Part shown: positions 14,803-22,285 of the stretch, piece by piece
Layout: every line of letters starts with the position of its first letter
Position numbering within the stretch: position 1 is the stretch's first letter
Source: Paenibacillus_AR sp051594765
Lineage (GTDB): Bacteria; Bacillota; Bacilli; Paenibacillales; NBRC-103111
Direction: 5' to 3'
Assembly (NCBI RefSeq): GCF_051594765.1
Contig: NZ_JBPPGJ010000025.1
Span: forward strand, 1-64,000
Length of the DNA: 64,000 nucleotides
The notes under the pieces: model-generated
Told to the model about the DNA's origin: nothing
The model's input: only the letters and a program-made list of their open reading frames with translations
Database searches by the model: none
Made by a program: the position numbers and the translations under genes

Positions 14803-15948
14803 GTGGGCGCAATCCCTGTAACAACGGAACCCCATGTAAGACGATCATCCAGCATGGCCTTCGCATTGCGATGGAAGCATGAAAACGGGCGTTTGATCGG
14901 AATCGCTGCTCTGATCTTCACAGCTCTGGCATTCATGTTTTTCATGTTGTTGTACGGTACGGCTACCAAGCGCGTATCCGTAGTGGTCGACGGACAAGAG
15001 ACCGTGATGGTCACGAAGAGCTCTGTCCTGCAACACCTACTGGATGACAAAGCCATTCAGGTCGGCGAACATGACCGGATCTCGCTGCCTCTTGACACCA
15101 AGCTCAAGAACGGCGACGCCATCGTCATTAACCACACCTCGCCTATTCAACTGACCGCCGATGGCAAGACGGTGACGTTGTACACAACCGGAAAGACGGT
15201 TGCAGAAGCATTGGAAGACCTGAATATTCAAGTGGGCGAGCTGGATAAGGTAAGCCCCGGGCCGGAGTCGACATTGGCGTCCGGTGCTGATCTGAAGATC
15301 GTACGGGTGAAGAAGGAGGTCTCCGAGGAGACTGTCGCCATCGCCTACGATACAGTGACGCAGAACGATGGGAACCTGCTGAAGGGCAAGTCCCAGACCG
15401 TGCAGGAAGGCGTGGAAGGCTCCAAGGTCGTTCAGACCGAGAAAGTGTATGAGGATGGAGTCCTGGTATCGGAGAACAAGGTGGGCGAAACCGTAAAGGC
15501 CGAGAGCGTAAGCAAGGTCGTAGCGGTGGGCACCAAGGTTCCTGTGGTTACGGTTCTGTCGAATTCTTCTCCGAACGTGGATGAAATCACCAAGAGCGGG
15601 GTAAAATTTGGATATAAGAAGGTTCTGAACAACGTCACGCTGACCGCTTATTCGGCCGGCGCGGCATCGACGGGCAAGGATGACAGCCATCCCCAATTCG
15701 GTCTGACCTATACCGGCACCACGGTGACGGAAGGCCGGACGATCGCCGTCGATAAGAACGTCATCCCGCTGGGCTGGTGGGTGTACATCGAAGGGCTGGG
15801 CTTCCGCAGAGCGGAGGATATCGGCAGCGGCGTGAAGGGTAACACCATCGACGTCTACTTCGACAGTATGTCTTATGCCACCAAGTTCGGCACCAAGCGC
15901 GGGTATACCGTGTATGTCATCGGTCCGAAGAAGCCGACGGTTGATTAA
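14803..15948 (+). CDS. yabE: YabE-like secreted cell-wall protein: DUF348, G5 and 3D domains
   Basis: This 381-residue protein has a basic N-terminus and one membrane segment (about residues 33-53). Two DUF348 repeats follow (about 55-100 and 110-160), then a G5 domain (about 165-245) and a C-terminal 3D domain. The 3D domain shows LTAYSAGAAS..., IAVDKNVIPLGWWVYIEG, and D...G..K...D.Y, the aspartates that give it its name. YabE resembles the resuscitation-promoting factor Rpf and is thought to cleave peptidoglycan outside the cell. The start is GTG 14803, with GAAGGAGG 10 bp upstream. An 8-codon ATG frame at 14798 overlaps this start. A cyclic-di-AMP riboswitch and terminator lie in its leader. 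Confidence 0.92.
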   Translation: MGAIPVTTEPHVRRSSSMAFALRWKHENGRLIGIAALIFTALAFMFFMLLYGTATKRVSVVVDGQETVMVTKSSVLQHLLDDKAIQVGEHDRISLPLDTKLKNGDAIVINHTSPIQLTADGKTVTLYTTGKTVAEALEDLNIQVGELDKVSPGPESTLASGADLKIVRVKKEVSEETVAIAYDTVTQNDGNLLKGKSQTVQEGVEGSKVVQTEKVYEDGVLVSENKVGETVKAESVSKVVAVGTKVPVVTVLSNSSPNVDEITKSGVKFGYKKVLNNVTLTAYSAGAASTGKDDSHPQFGLTYTGTTVTEGRTIAVDKNVIPLGWWVYIEGLGFRRAEDIGSGVKGNTIDVYFDSMSYATKFGTKRGYTVYVIGPKKPTVD

Positions 15949-15966
15949 TTTCACAATGCGATTCAA

Positions 15967-15992
15967 GGAAGAGGCGGAAGCCTCTTCTTTTC
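15967..15992 (+). terminator. Terminator after yabE
   Basis: GAAGAGGC pairs with GCCTCTTC across a short GGAA loop and is followed by TTTTCC. It separates yabE from rnmV. Confidence 0.78.
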
Positions 15993-16025
15993 CTATTTGA
16001 ACAGACGATTGGCCGGGAGGAAAAG

Positions 16026-16583
16026 TTGCACCCTATGATCAAAGAAATTATCGTGGTAGAAGGCAAATCCGACACGGTGGCCATCAAGCGGGCCGTAGAG
16101 GCGGAAACCATCGAAACCGGAGGCTCCGCCATCAACAAGGACGTGTACGAGAAGATCCGTCTGGCTCTGGAGCGGCGGGGCGTCATCATCTTCACGGACC
16201 CGGACCATGCGGGGGAGCGGCTGCGCCGGCTCATCACCGAACGCTTCCCGGGCTGCAAGCAGGCCTTCCTGACCCAGGAGGAAGTGACGGTGAAGGGCGA
16301 CGTCGGCATCGAGAACGCAACGCCGGAGATGATTCGCCGGGCGCTTGCCAACGTGAAGACGGACTTCGCCCAGGAGGGCTCCCAGATCGCCTGGGAGGAC
16401 CTGATGGAGGCAGGCCTCATCGTCCATCCCCAGGCGGCGGAGCGCCGCAAGGCCATGGGCCGGCTGCTCGGCATCGGCTATTCCAACGGCAAGCAGTTCC
16501 ATAAGCGGTGCCAGATGTTCCAGATCAGTAAGCAGGAATTCCAAAACGCGCTGGAGCGATTCCATAAAGAGGGCTACGAATGA
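16026..16583 (+). CDS. rnmV: Ribonuclease M5
   Basis: This 185-residue TOPRIM-domain nuclease matures the 5S rRNA precursor at both ends. The TOPRIM pattern is clear: IIVVEGKSDTVAIK with the catalytic Glu, and IIFTDPDHAGERLR with the DxD-type metal site. The start is TTG 16026 (GGGAGG 5 bp upstream) or ATG 16035 (14 bp). The protein sequence MIKEIIVVEG would also suit the ATG. The stop overlaps rsmA by ATGA, as in the Bacillus rnmV-ksgA pair. Confidence 0.94.
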   Translation: MHPMIKEIIVVEGKSDTVAIKRAVEAETIETGGSAINKDVYEKIRLALERRGVIIFTDPDHAGERLRRLITERFPGCKQAFLTQEEVTVKGDVGIENATPEMIRRALANVKTDFAQEGSQIAWEDLMEAGLIVHPQAAERRKAMGRLLGIGYSNGKQFHKRCQMFQISKQEFQNALERFHKEGYE

Positions 16584-17479
16584 ATACGAAACCGAATGTG
16601 ATTGCAGATGTCGCCACACCGGCGAGAACGAAGGAAGTCCTGAAAAAGTATGATCTGGCCGCCAAGAAGAGCCTGGGCCAGAACTTCCTGGTGGACTTGA
16701 ACATCTTGAACAAGATCGTCTCCGCTGCTGGCTTGGACGAATCCAAGGGCGCCCTGGAGATCGGTCCGGGCATCGGGGCCCTGACACAGCAGCTGGCCAA
16801 GCAGGCGGGCAAGGTGGTAGCGATCGAGATCGACCAGCGGATGCTGCCGGTGCTGGAGGAGACGCTGGCTCCTTACGCGAACGCTGCCGTGGTCCACGGG
16901 GATGTGCTGAAGGTGGACCTGAACGAGGTGTTCGAGCGGCATTTTGCCGGAATGTCAGGCGTCAGTGTGGTGGCCAACCTGCCGTATTACATCACCACGC
17001 CGATCATCATGCGGCTTCTGGAGGAGCGTCTGCCGGTGGAGAACATCGTCGTGATGATTCAGAAGGAGGTGGCCGACCGGATGGCGGCCAAGCCCGGCAC
17101 CAAGGACTACGGCAGCCTGAGTATTGCGGTGCAGTACTACTGCGAGCCTCAGGTGGTGACCATCGTGCCGCATACCGTCTTCATCCCCCAGCCCAACGTA
17201 GACTCGGCGGTGATCCGGCTGCAGGTGCGGAAGGAGCCGCCGGTGCAGGTGGAGAACGAGAAGCTGTACTTCGAGGTGGTTCAGGCCTCCTTCGCCCAGC
17301 GGCGGAAGACCATCAGCAACAATCTGCTGAGCCGCTTCTTCACCAAGGAGACGAAGCCCCGTATGGAGGCGGCGCTCCAGGAGGCCGGAATCGACCCGTC
17401 CCGGCGCGGGGAGACCCTGAGCCTGCAGGAATACGCCTCGCTGACCGCGGCGCTGTCCCGGGCAGGCGTGACGCTATAG
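16580..17479 (+). CDS. rsmA: 16S rRNA N6-dimethyladenosine transferase RsmA (KsgA)
   Basis: This 299-residue enzyme dimethylates two adjacent adenosines (A1518, A1519) in the 3' hairpin of 16S rRNA during 30S assembly. Visible motifs are KKSLGQNFLVD, the SAM site ALEIGPGIGALT, VAIEID, and the catalytic NLPYYITTPI. The C-terminal helical domain FAQRRKTISNNL is intact. The ATG overlaps the rnmV stop by 4 bp. A strong terminator follows 10 bp after the stop. Confidence 0.96.
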   Translation: MNTKPNVIADVATPARTKEVLKKYDLAAKKSLGQNFLVDLNILNKIVSAAGLDESKGALEIGPGIGALTQQLAKQAGKVVAIEIDQRMLPVLEETLAPYANAAVVHGDVLKVDLNEVFERHFAGMSGVSVVANLPYYITTPIIMRLLEERLPVENIVVMIQKEVADRMAAKPGTKDYGSLSIAVQYYCEPQVVTIVPHTVFIPQPNVDSAVIRLQVRKEPPVQVENEKLYFEVVQASFAQRRKTISNNLLSRFFTKETKPRMEAALQEAGIDPSRRGETLSLQEYASLTAALSRAGVTL

Positions 17480-17488
17480 CAATTGCAG

Positions 17489-17520
17489 CTCCCCCGCCTC
17501 TTAGGGCGGGGGAGTTTTTC
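17489..17520 (+). terminator. Terminator after rsmA
   Basis: CTCCCCCGCC (17489-17498) pairs with GGCGGGGGAG (17505-17514) and is followed by TTTTT. Confidence 0.92.
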
Positions 17521-17555
17521 GTTCCGTGAGAAGCATTCCACAATAACCCGACCCG

Positions 17556-17584
17556 CACCAAACGCCCATCCCCCTCATACGATA
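17556..17584 (+). promoter_or_regulatory. Sigma-K-type promoter of yabG
   Basis: CACC (17556-17559), a 16-bp spacer and CATACGATA (17576-17584) match the mother-cell sigma-K pattern (AC, 16 bp, CATANNNTA). B. subtilis yabG is known to be sigma-K dependent. Confidence 0.65.
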
Positions 17585-17606
17585 CACGAAGGAGGGGATT
17601 TCGCAC

Positions 17607-18467
17607 ATGAAGCAAGGTGACCTGGTTGTCCGGAAATCCTATGGCGGTGACGTCATTTTCAAAATTCAAGAGTTTACTTATCAAACGGCGCTGCTCCGGG
17701 GGATCGATTACCGGCTGTTGGCCGATGCCTCGGTTGCCGATCTGGTGCCGGCTTCCCAAACGCTTCTGGACGAGCACGAGCAGGACATGCAAAGAAAAAG
17801 CGACGAGATGCGCAGCTGGATGACTCGGGAGCAGCCGGCGGGAGCGGATCGTCGATCCGCCCGCGGGGGGAAGCCCGACCGGAACAGCTACCCGTATTTT
17901 GAGGTGCCGGGTAAGGTGCTTCATCTCGACGGCGATCCGAATTATCTCCGCAAGAGCATGGCGCTGTACGGAGAGCTGCGGGTGCCGGCCGAGGGCATCT
18001 ACGTGCCGGAGACGAACATGGCGGATGCGCTGGTGCGCCTCCTGCCTCAGGTGAAGCCGGATATCGTCGTGGTCACGGGGCACGACGGCATTCTGAAGGA
18101 GCGCAAGGATGCCAGCATGCAGAGCTTGAACAGCTACAAGAATTCGCAGAATTTCGTCAACGCGGTCCGGGTAGCCCGGCAGTACGAGCGAAACCGGGAT
18201 TCGCTGGTTGTGATTGCTGGGGCGTGCCAATCCCATTTTGAAGCGCTGCTCCAGGCAGGGGCCAACTATGCCAGCTCCCCTGGCCGCGTGCTGATCCATG
18301 CGCTGGATCCGCTATACATCGCCGCCAAGGTGGCGTTCACTTCGATCAAGGACACGGTTCCGATTATGGACGTCCTCCAACACACGATGAGCGGCCTGGA
18401 TGGGCTGGGCGGCATTGAGACAAGGGGAAGCCACCGGATGGGGCTTCCCAAGCTCAAGCAGCCTTAG
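17607..18467 (+). CDS. yabG: Sporulation-specific coat protease YabG
   Basis: This 286-residue YabG-family peptidase is of normal length. Recognisable parts are MKQGDLVVRKSYGGDVIFKI at the start, VVVTGHDGI in the middle, QSHFEALLQAGANYASSP and the C-terminal GSHRMGLPKL. YabG is a mother-cell cysteine-type protease that trims coat and spore-surface proteins and helps cross-linking by transglutaminase. The ATG follows GAAGGAGGGG. The gene is a single transcription unit with a sigma-K-type promoter 25 bp upstream. Confidence 0.93.
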   Translation: MKQGDLVVRKSYGGDVIFKIQEFTYQTALLRGIDYRLLADASVADLVPASQTLLDEHEQDMQRKSDEMRSWMTREQPAGADRRSARGGKPDRNSYPYFEVPGKVLHLDGDPNYLRKSMALYGELRVPAEGIYVPETNMADALVRLLPQVKPDIVVVTGHDGILKERKDASMQSLNSYKNSQNFVNAVRVARQYERNRDSLVVIAGACQSHFEALLQAGANYASSPGRVLIHALDPLYIAAKVAFTSIKDTVPIMDVLQHTMSGLDGLGGIETRGSHRMGLPKLKQP

Positions 18468-18551
18468 AAGCCGTCCTGGCGCCCCAAGGGTTGCCAAACC
18501 CTCCGAAGTCGGGAACAATAGAGAGAAAGACAAGCGACGGGAGATGAGGGA

Positions 18552-19628
18552 ATGGCGGTACGGTTTGCCATAGTAGGCTCCGGCTGGAGGGCCGAGTTCT
18601 TCTTAAGAATTGCGGAGGCGCTGCCGGAACGGTTCCGGGTGACGGATATGGTGGTCCGGGACCCGGCGAAGGCGGAAGCGGTCTCCCGCAGATGGGGAGT
18701 CCGCGTCCATGCGGATGCCGGAGGGCTGCCTGCGGACGGCTGCTTCGACTTCGCCGTCGTGTCGGTTCCGCGGCAGGCGGCGCCGGAGCTGATCCTGGAG
18801 CTGACGGAACGGGGGATCCCCGTCCTGTGCGAAACGCCTCCGGCTCCCGACCTGGAGACACTGCAGTCGCTTCATCGGAGGCTTCCGAAGGGGGCAAGGG
18901 TGCAGGTGGCGGAGCAGTATATCTTCCAGCCCCACCATGCGGCCCGGCTTGCGATCGTCCGTTCGGGGCGGCTCGGAACGGTGACCCAAGCGCAGGTGTC
19001 GGCGGCCCACGACTACCACGGAATCAGCCTGATCCGCCATCTGCTCGGCGCCGGGTTCGAGGAGGCGGAGATCGAGGCTTACTCCTTCACCGCCCCGATC
19101 GTCGCGGGGCCCAGCCGGTCCGGTCCGCCGGAGCGGGAGGAGCTGGCCGACTCCGAGCAGACGATCGCCCGGATCGACTTCGGCGGCAAGCTGGGCGTGT
19201 ACGATTTTACACGGGATCAGTATTTCTCCTGGATTCGGGGCCCCCGGGTCCTGGTTCGGGGAGAACGGGGCGAGATCCACAACGAGGAGGTCCGGTACCT
19301 TCGCGACTTCCGGACTCCGGTGGAGACCGGTCTCCGTCGTATCCAAGCCGGAGCGGGAGGGAATCTGGAGGGGTTCCACCTGAAGGGGATCCTGCTGGGC
19401 GAGGAGGAGATCTACCGCAATCCCTATGCCCCCGGACGCCTGTCGGACGATGAGATTGCTGTGGCGACCTGCCTCGGCAGGATGGGGGAGTATATCGGCG
19501 GCGGCTCATCCTTCTATTCGCTGGCCGAGGCTTCCCAGGACCACTATCTGAGTCTCTTAATCAAGCAGGCGGCTGCAAGCCGACAGAAGATTCGGACGGA
19601 ACGGCAGATTTGGGCCGATCCCGTCTGA
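18552..19628 (+). CDS. Gfo/Idh/MocA family oxidoreductase
   Basis: This 358-residue NAD(P)-dependent oxidoreductase has an N-terminal Rossmann fold with VRFAIVGSGWRAEFFLRI in place of the usual GxGxxG. It also has the FAVVSVP strand and the PVLCETPPAP stretch, where the family's catalytic EKP lysine is replaced (ETP). The C-terminal alpha/beta domain carries the substrate site. The Lys-to-Thr change in EKP may mean altered chemistry. The natural substrate, perhaps a sugar or cyclitol derivative, cannot be named. There is no partner gene: it sits between yabG and a small unknown gene, an insertion relative to the Bacillus order, and ends at its own terminator. Confidence 0.82.
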   Translation: MAVRFAIVGSGWRAEFFLRIAEALPERFRVTDMVVRDPAKAEAVSRRWGVRVHADAGGLPADGCFDFAVVSVPRQAAPELILELTERGIPVLCETPPAPDLETLQSLHRRLPKGARVQVAEQYIFQPHHAARLAIVRSGRLGTVTQAQVSAAHDYHGISLIRHLLGAGFEEAEIEAYSFTAPIVAGPSRSGPPEREELADSEQTIARIDFGGKLGVYDFTRDQYFSWIRGPRVLVRGERGEIHNEEVRYLRDFRTPVETGLRRIQAGAGGNLEGFHLKGILLGEEEIYRNPYAPGRLSDDEIAVATCLGRMGEYIGGGSSFYSLAEASQDHYLSLLIKQAAASRQKIRTERQIWADPV

Positions 19629-19644
19629 TAGCCCGGACACGAAA

Positions 19645-19674
19645 GGCGGACCGATGCGGACCGCCGTTTTTTTT
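19645..19674 (+). terminator. Terminator after the oxidoreductase gene
   Basis: GGCGGACC pairs with GGACCGCC apart from one A-A mismatch and is followed by an eight-T run. Confidence 0.85.
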
Positions 19675-19833
19675 GTGCGGCTTGATGATGGGGAAGGCTG
19701 CAAGATCAACCGCTTGAGTCTAGCAAAGGCTCGCCCTCTCTATATTTCCACGAGTACCGTGGTAGAATCGCACACTCTCTCAACCGAATCTTGCATAAGA
19801 TGAACTATCAAGATGAGAGAGGAGGCGATCGGG

Positions 19834-20034
19834 ATGGGAGAGTACAACACCGCAGTGCAAAGTATCCTGAGCCAGATCGGCGTCGGTACGCCAAATATCC
19901 GCATCCACTTTGACGGAACATTTCACACCGGAACCTACATGGGCATCATGAACGGCTCCGTTGTCATCAACCAGGGTGGATTCCTGCGCTTCATCAAGCT
20001 GTCTGCCGTCACAGGCGTAGACATTCTGTCTTAA
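19834..20034 (+). CDS. Small 66-residue protein, paralogue 1 of 3 (unknown function)
   Basis: I do not recognise this protein by name. It is 66 residues long and consists mostly of short beta strands: a short N-terminal helix (residues 4-16), then GTPNIRIHFDGTFHTGTYMG, then IMNGSVVINQGGFLRFIKLSAVTGVDIL. The strand pattern suggests a small Sm/SH3-like barrel, and it faintly recalls the DUF2642 spore-coat group. It is homologous to the genes at 20071-20271 and 27268-27468, which have exactly the same length. The ATG 19834 has GAGAGGAGG 9 bp upstream. The upstream in-frame ATG at 19813 would place that site inside the gene. It is convergent with paralogue 2, sharing a terminator. Confidence 0.78.
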   Translation: MGEYNTAVQSILSQIGVGTPNIRIHFDGTFHTGTYMGIMNGSVVINQGGFLRFIKLSAVTGVDILS

Positions 20035-20047
20035 TCTGTAACAGCGC

Positions 20048-20086
20048 AAGAAGGTGAGAGGCCCGGCCTCTCACCTTCTTCTTTTT
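20048..20086. terminator. Shared terminator between two convergent paralogues
   Basis: AAGAAGGTGAGAGG pairs perfectly with CCTCTCACCTTCTT, closed by a small GC loop, and is followed by TTTTT on the plus strand. The stem's right arm and T-run also encode the stop codon and the basic tail of the minus-strand gene. Confidence 0.88.
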
Positions 20087-20271
20087 GGCCGCTGGAGCAG
20101 CATGACCGCTGCAATCCGGTCGTACCGGATGTAGACGGCGGACCTGCGCTTCAGGGTGAGAAGCAGAACCGAGTCATGATGGTGAATCCCCATGTACCGT
20201 CCGTCGAGATACCGGCGGTCGAAATAGATCCGGACTGGCGTCCCCCAGGACATCAGCTGGATGATCCGCAT
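20071..20271 (-). CDS. Small 66-residue protein, paralogue 2 of 3 (unknown function)
   Basis: This 66-residue protein is homologous to the one at 19834-20034. The shared core is GTPVRIYFDRRYLDGRYMGI, then DSVLLLT and YIRYDRIAAVMLL. The tail RPKRRR is strongly basic, and its codons double as the T-tract and stem of the plus-strand terminator. ATG 20271 is chosen because AAAGGAGG lies 8 bp upstream on the minus strand. The longer frame reaching 20481 has no family match upstream of it and would overlap the veg promoters. Function unknown. The basic tail and barrel-like core could indicate RNA or DNA binding, which is a guess. Confidence 0.75.
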   Translation of the reverse strand: MRIIQLMSWGTPVRIYFDRRYLDGRYMGIHHHDSVLLLTLKRRSAVYIRYDRIAAVMLLQRPKRRR

Positions 20272-20431
20272 CCGCAGCGCCTCCTTTCCTATGCTTACCA
20301 ACAGCATATGGCGCGCGGCGGTCCTCCGATTGGACGATAAAACGGCTGCGGGGATGGATAGATCCTTCACAATAGGGAATCGTAATAACATTGCCCGGCC
20401 GGGCTGGTAATTTTCAGGCAATAAAAAATCG

Positions 20432-20461
20432 TTGACAAACACTTCGTACCGCTGATATAAT
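20432..20461 (+). promoter_or_regulatory. Upstream veg promoter
   Basis: TTGACA (20432-20437), 18 bp and TATAAT (20456-20461): both hexamers are perfect consensus for sigma-A. Confidence 0.82.
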
Positions 20462-20474
20462 ATTTGGCCAAAAT

Positions 20475-20503
20475 TTGACAAAATGCCGCAAATCAGGTAT
20501 AAT
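20475..20503 (+). promoter_or_regulatory. Downstream veg promoter, full consensus
   Basis: TTGACA (20475-20480), exactly 17 bp and TATAAT (20498-20503) are consensus at all positions. With the promoter 42 bp upstream, this recalls the very strong veg promoter of B. subtilis. Confidence 0.9.
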
Positions 20504-20530
20504 CAAATTGGAAAGAGGTGGTAGCACTCA

Positions 20531-20806
20531 ATGGCTAAAAATGCGCTATTGGAGATCAAACGCACCATGGAGACCCACGTTGGCCAGAAGATCATGCTTC
20601 GGGCGAACGGTGGGCGCCGGAAGACCATTGAACGTTCGGGAGTTCTGGAAGAAACCTACCCTTCTGTTTTCATCGTCAAGCTGGACCAAGAGCAGCAGAC
20701 CTTCAAGCGCGTGTCCTACAGCTACGCCGACATTCTGACGGAGTCCGTCGAGGTGACCGTATGCAAGGATGACGGGCAGGTGCGGATCACTTACATACAG
20801 AATTAG
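20531..20806 (+). CDS. veg: Veg protein
   Basis: This 91-residue protein matches Veg closely: IKRTMETHVGQKIMLRANGG, RRKTIERSGVLEETYPSVF, and RVSYSYADILTESVEV. Veg is highly expressed in vegetative cells. In B. subtilis it stimulates biofilm matrix genes by antagonising SinR and also affects spore outgrowth, although its molecular activity is unclear. The ATG 20531 follows AAAGAGGTGG. Two tandem consensus promoters drive it. sspF follows 130 bp downstream, as in Bacillus. Confidence 0.94.
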   Translation: MAKNALLEIKRTMETHVGQKIMLRANGGRRKTIERSGVLEETYPSVFIVKLDQEQQTFKRVSYSYADILTESVEVTVCKDDGQVRITYIQN

Positions 20807-20939
20807 CGACATAGAGCGGCGAAATCCCGGGGGATTTTGCCGTTTGTGCTGTCCAGGGATAAGGGTCCTCATCTTGGCGCACAATAGCCGCATACACACA
20901 TTTTATGCCGGCTATCAGCGGCGCAGGAGGTGGACAGCC

Positions 20940-21134
20940 ATGGGCAGGAGACGCCGCGGCGTCATGTCCGAGGAGCTCAAGTACGAGCTGGCCAAGGATC
21001 TCGGCTTCTATAACAAGGTTCAGCAGGAAGGCTGGGGCGGGATCACGACCAAGGATGCCGGGAATATGGTGAAGCGGGCCATCCAGATTGCGGAGCAGGC
21101 TTCCCGGGGACCGCAGGGTCCCTACGGCAGATAA
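20940..21134 (+). CDS. sspF: Alpha/beta-type small acid-soluble spore protein homologue SspF
   Basis: This 64-residue protein matches SspF: MGRRRRGVMSEELKYELAKD, then LGFYNKVQQEGWGGITTKDA, then GNMVKRAIQIAEQ. The helix-turn-helix of alpha/beta SASPs is complete. Such proteins coat spore DNA and protect it from UV and heat. They are made in the forespore, usually under sigma-G. The longer open frame beginning at 20769 was rejected because GGAGG lies 8 bp upstream of ATG 20940 and the family match starts there. Upstream, GCATACACACATT near 20891 might be part of its forespore promoter. Confidence 0.92.
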   Translation: MGRRRRGVMSEELKYELAKDLGFYNKVQQEGWGGITTKDAGNMVKRAIQIAEQASRGPQGPYGR

Positions 21135-21285
21135 GAGCATGCATCGGTTGGGCCGGAGCGGGAGCGCTTCGGTCTTTTGGCGTACAGGGCTTGGAGCTTA
21201 CGGAAAGGCGCCATGTGCTTTTCTGCCTTCGGTTTGTTATAATATGTAAAGCTGAAGGGGCTTATAGCCGAAAGAAGGTGCGGGA

Positions 21286-22152
21286 ATGAAAATCATGGAG
21301 AAAGCCGCCGCCAAGATCAATCTGACCTTGGATGTGCTGCGCAAGCGCGACGACGGATACCACGAGGTTGAGATGATCATGACCATGGTCGACCTGGCAG
21401 ACCGGATCGAGATGCAGGAGCTGCCGAGGGACACCATCATCATATCCAGCCAGGCCGGATACATTCCGCTCGACGAGAAGAATCTGGCGTTCCAAGCGGC
21501 TAAGCTGATCAAGGACCGGTATGAGGTGAAGCACGGCGTATACATACATTTGGACAAAAAAATTCCCGTCGCCGCCGGCTTGGCGGGAGGAAGCAGCGAT
21601 GCCGCCGCCACCCTGCGGGGGCTGAACCGCTTGTGGAGGCTGGGCATCGGAGATCAGGAACTTCGGGAGCTGGGCGCCGAATTGGGCTCGGACGTGCCCT
21701 TCTGTGTCACGGGCGGGACGGCCGTGGCCCGGGGACGAGGGGAGAAGCTGGAGTTCATCGATTCGCCGCCGGGATGCTGGGTCGTCTTGGCCAAGCCGCC
21801 CATCAACGTATCCACCGCCGATGTGTACGGCAAGCTGCGGGCAGACCGGATCGAGCGCCACCCCGATACGGCTGCAGTGATAGAGGCCATCCGGCAGAAG
21901 GACTTCCAGGCGCTGTGCGGCGGGCTCGGCAACGTGCTGGAGGAGGTGACCCTCTCCTTGTACCCGGAGGTGCGCCAGCTGAAGGACTGCATGGTCCGTC
22001 TGGGAGCGGACGGCGTGCTCATGTCCGGAAGCGGTCCCACGGTGTTCGGAATCTGCGCCAAGGAGTCCAAGGCGACCCGGGTCTACAACGGGCTGCGGGG
22101 GTTCTGCAAGGAAGTCTATGCCGTCAGGCTTCTGACGAAGGAAAACAATTAG
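21286..22152 (+). CDS. ispE: 4-diphosphocytidyl-2-C-methyl-D-erythritol kinase
   Basis: This 288-residue GHMP kinase is the fourth step of the non-mevalonate (MEP) isoprenoid pathway. The N-terminal AAAKINLTLDVL, the ATP-binding PVAAGLAGGSSDAAA and the C-terminal VLMSGSGPTVFGI motifs are all present. The start ATG has AGAAGGTGCGGG upstream. In Bacillus, ispE also lies between sspF and purR. There is a 133-bp gap before purR with its own promoter. Confidence 0.95.
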   Translation: MKIMEKAAAKINLTLDVLRKRDDGYHEVEMIMTMVDLADRIEMQELPRDTIIISSQAGYIPLDEKNLAFQAAKLIKDRYEVKHGVYIHLDKKIPVAAGLAGGSSDAAATLRGLNRLWRLGIGDQELRELGAELGSDVPFCVTGGTAVARGRGEKLEFIDSPPGCWVVLAKPPINVSTADVYGKLRADRIERHPDTAAVIEAIRQKDFQALCGGLGNVLEEVTLSLYPEVRQLKDCMVRLGADGVLMSGSGPTVFGICAKESKATRVYNGLRGFCKEVYAVRLLTKENN

Positions 22153-22201
22153 GATTTTGCCCTTATGTCACCTTGATGTAAGAATAATTTTCATGAGAAC
22201 C

Positions 22202-22252
22202 TTGAACATTTACGGACAAAAATGATATATTCTCATTATAATATTCGGATTT
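22202..22252 (+). promoter_or_regulatory. purR promoter with PurBox-like site
   Basis: TTGAAC (22202-22207), 18 bp and TATATT (22226-22231) form a possible promoter; a TATAAT also occurs at 22237-22242. On the minus strand 22240-22252 reads AAATCCGAATATT, which matches the PurR box AWWWCCGAACWWT at 12 of 13 positions. B. subtilis purR is autoregulated, so this may be a self-control site. Confidence 0.45.
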
Positions 22253-22285
22253 TGCTATGCATGATTCGCATCAGGGGGTGCGTCG

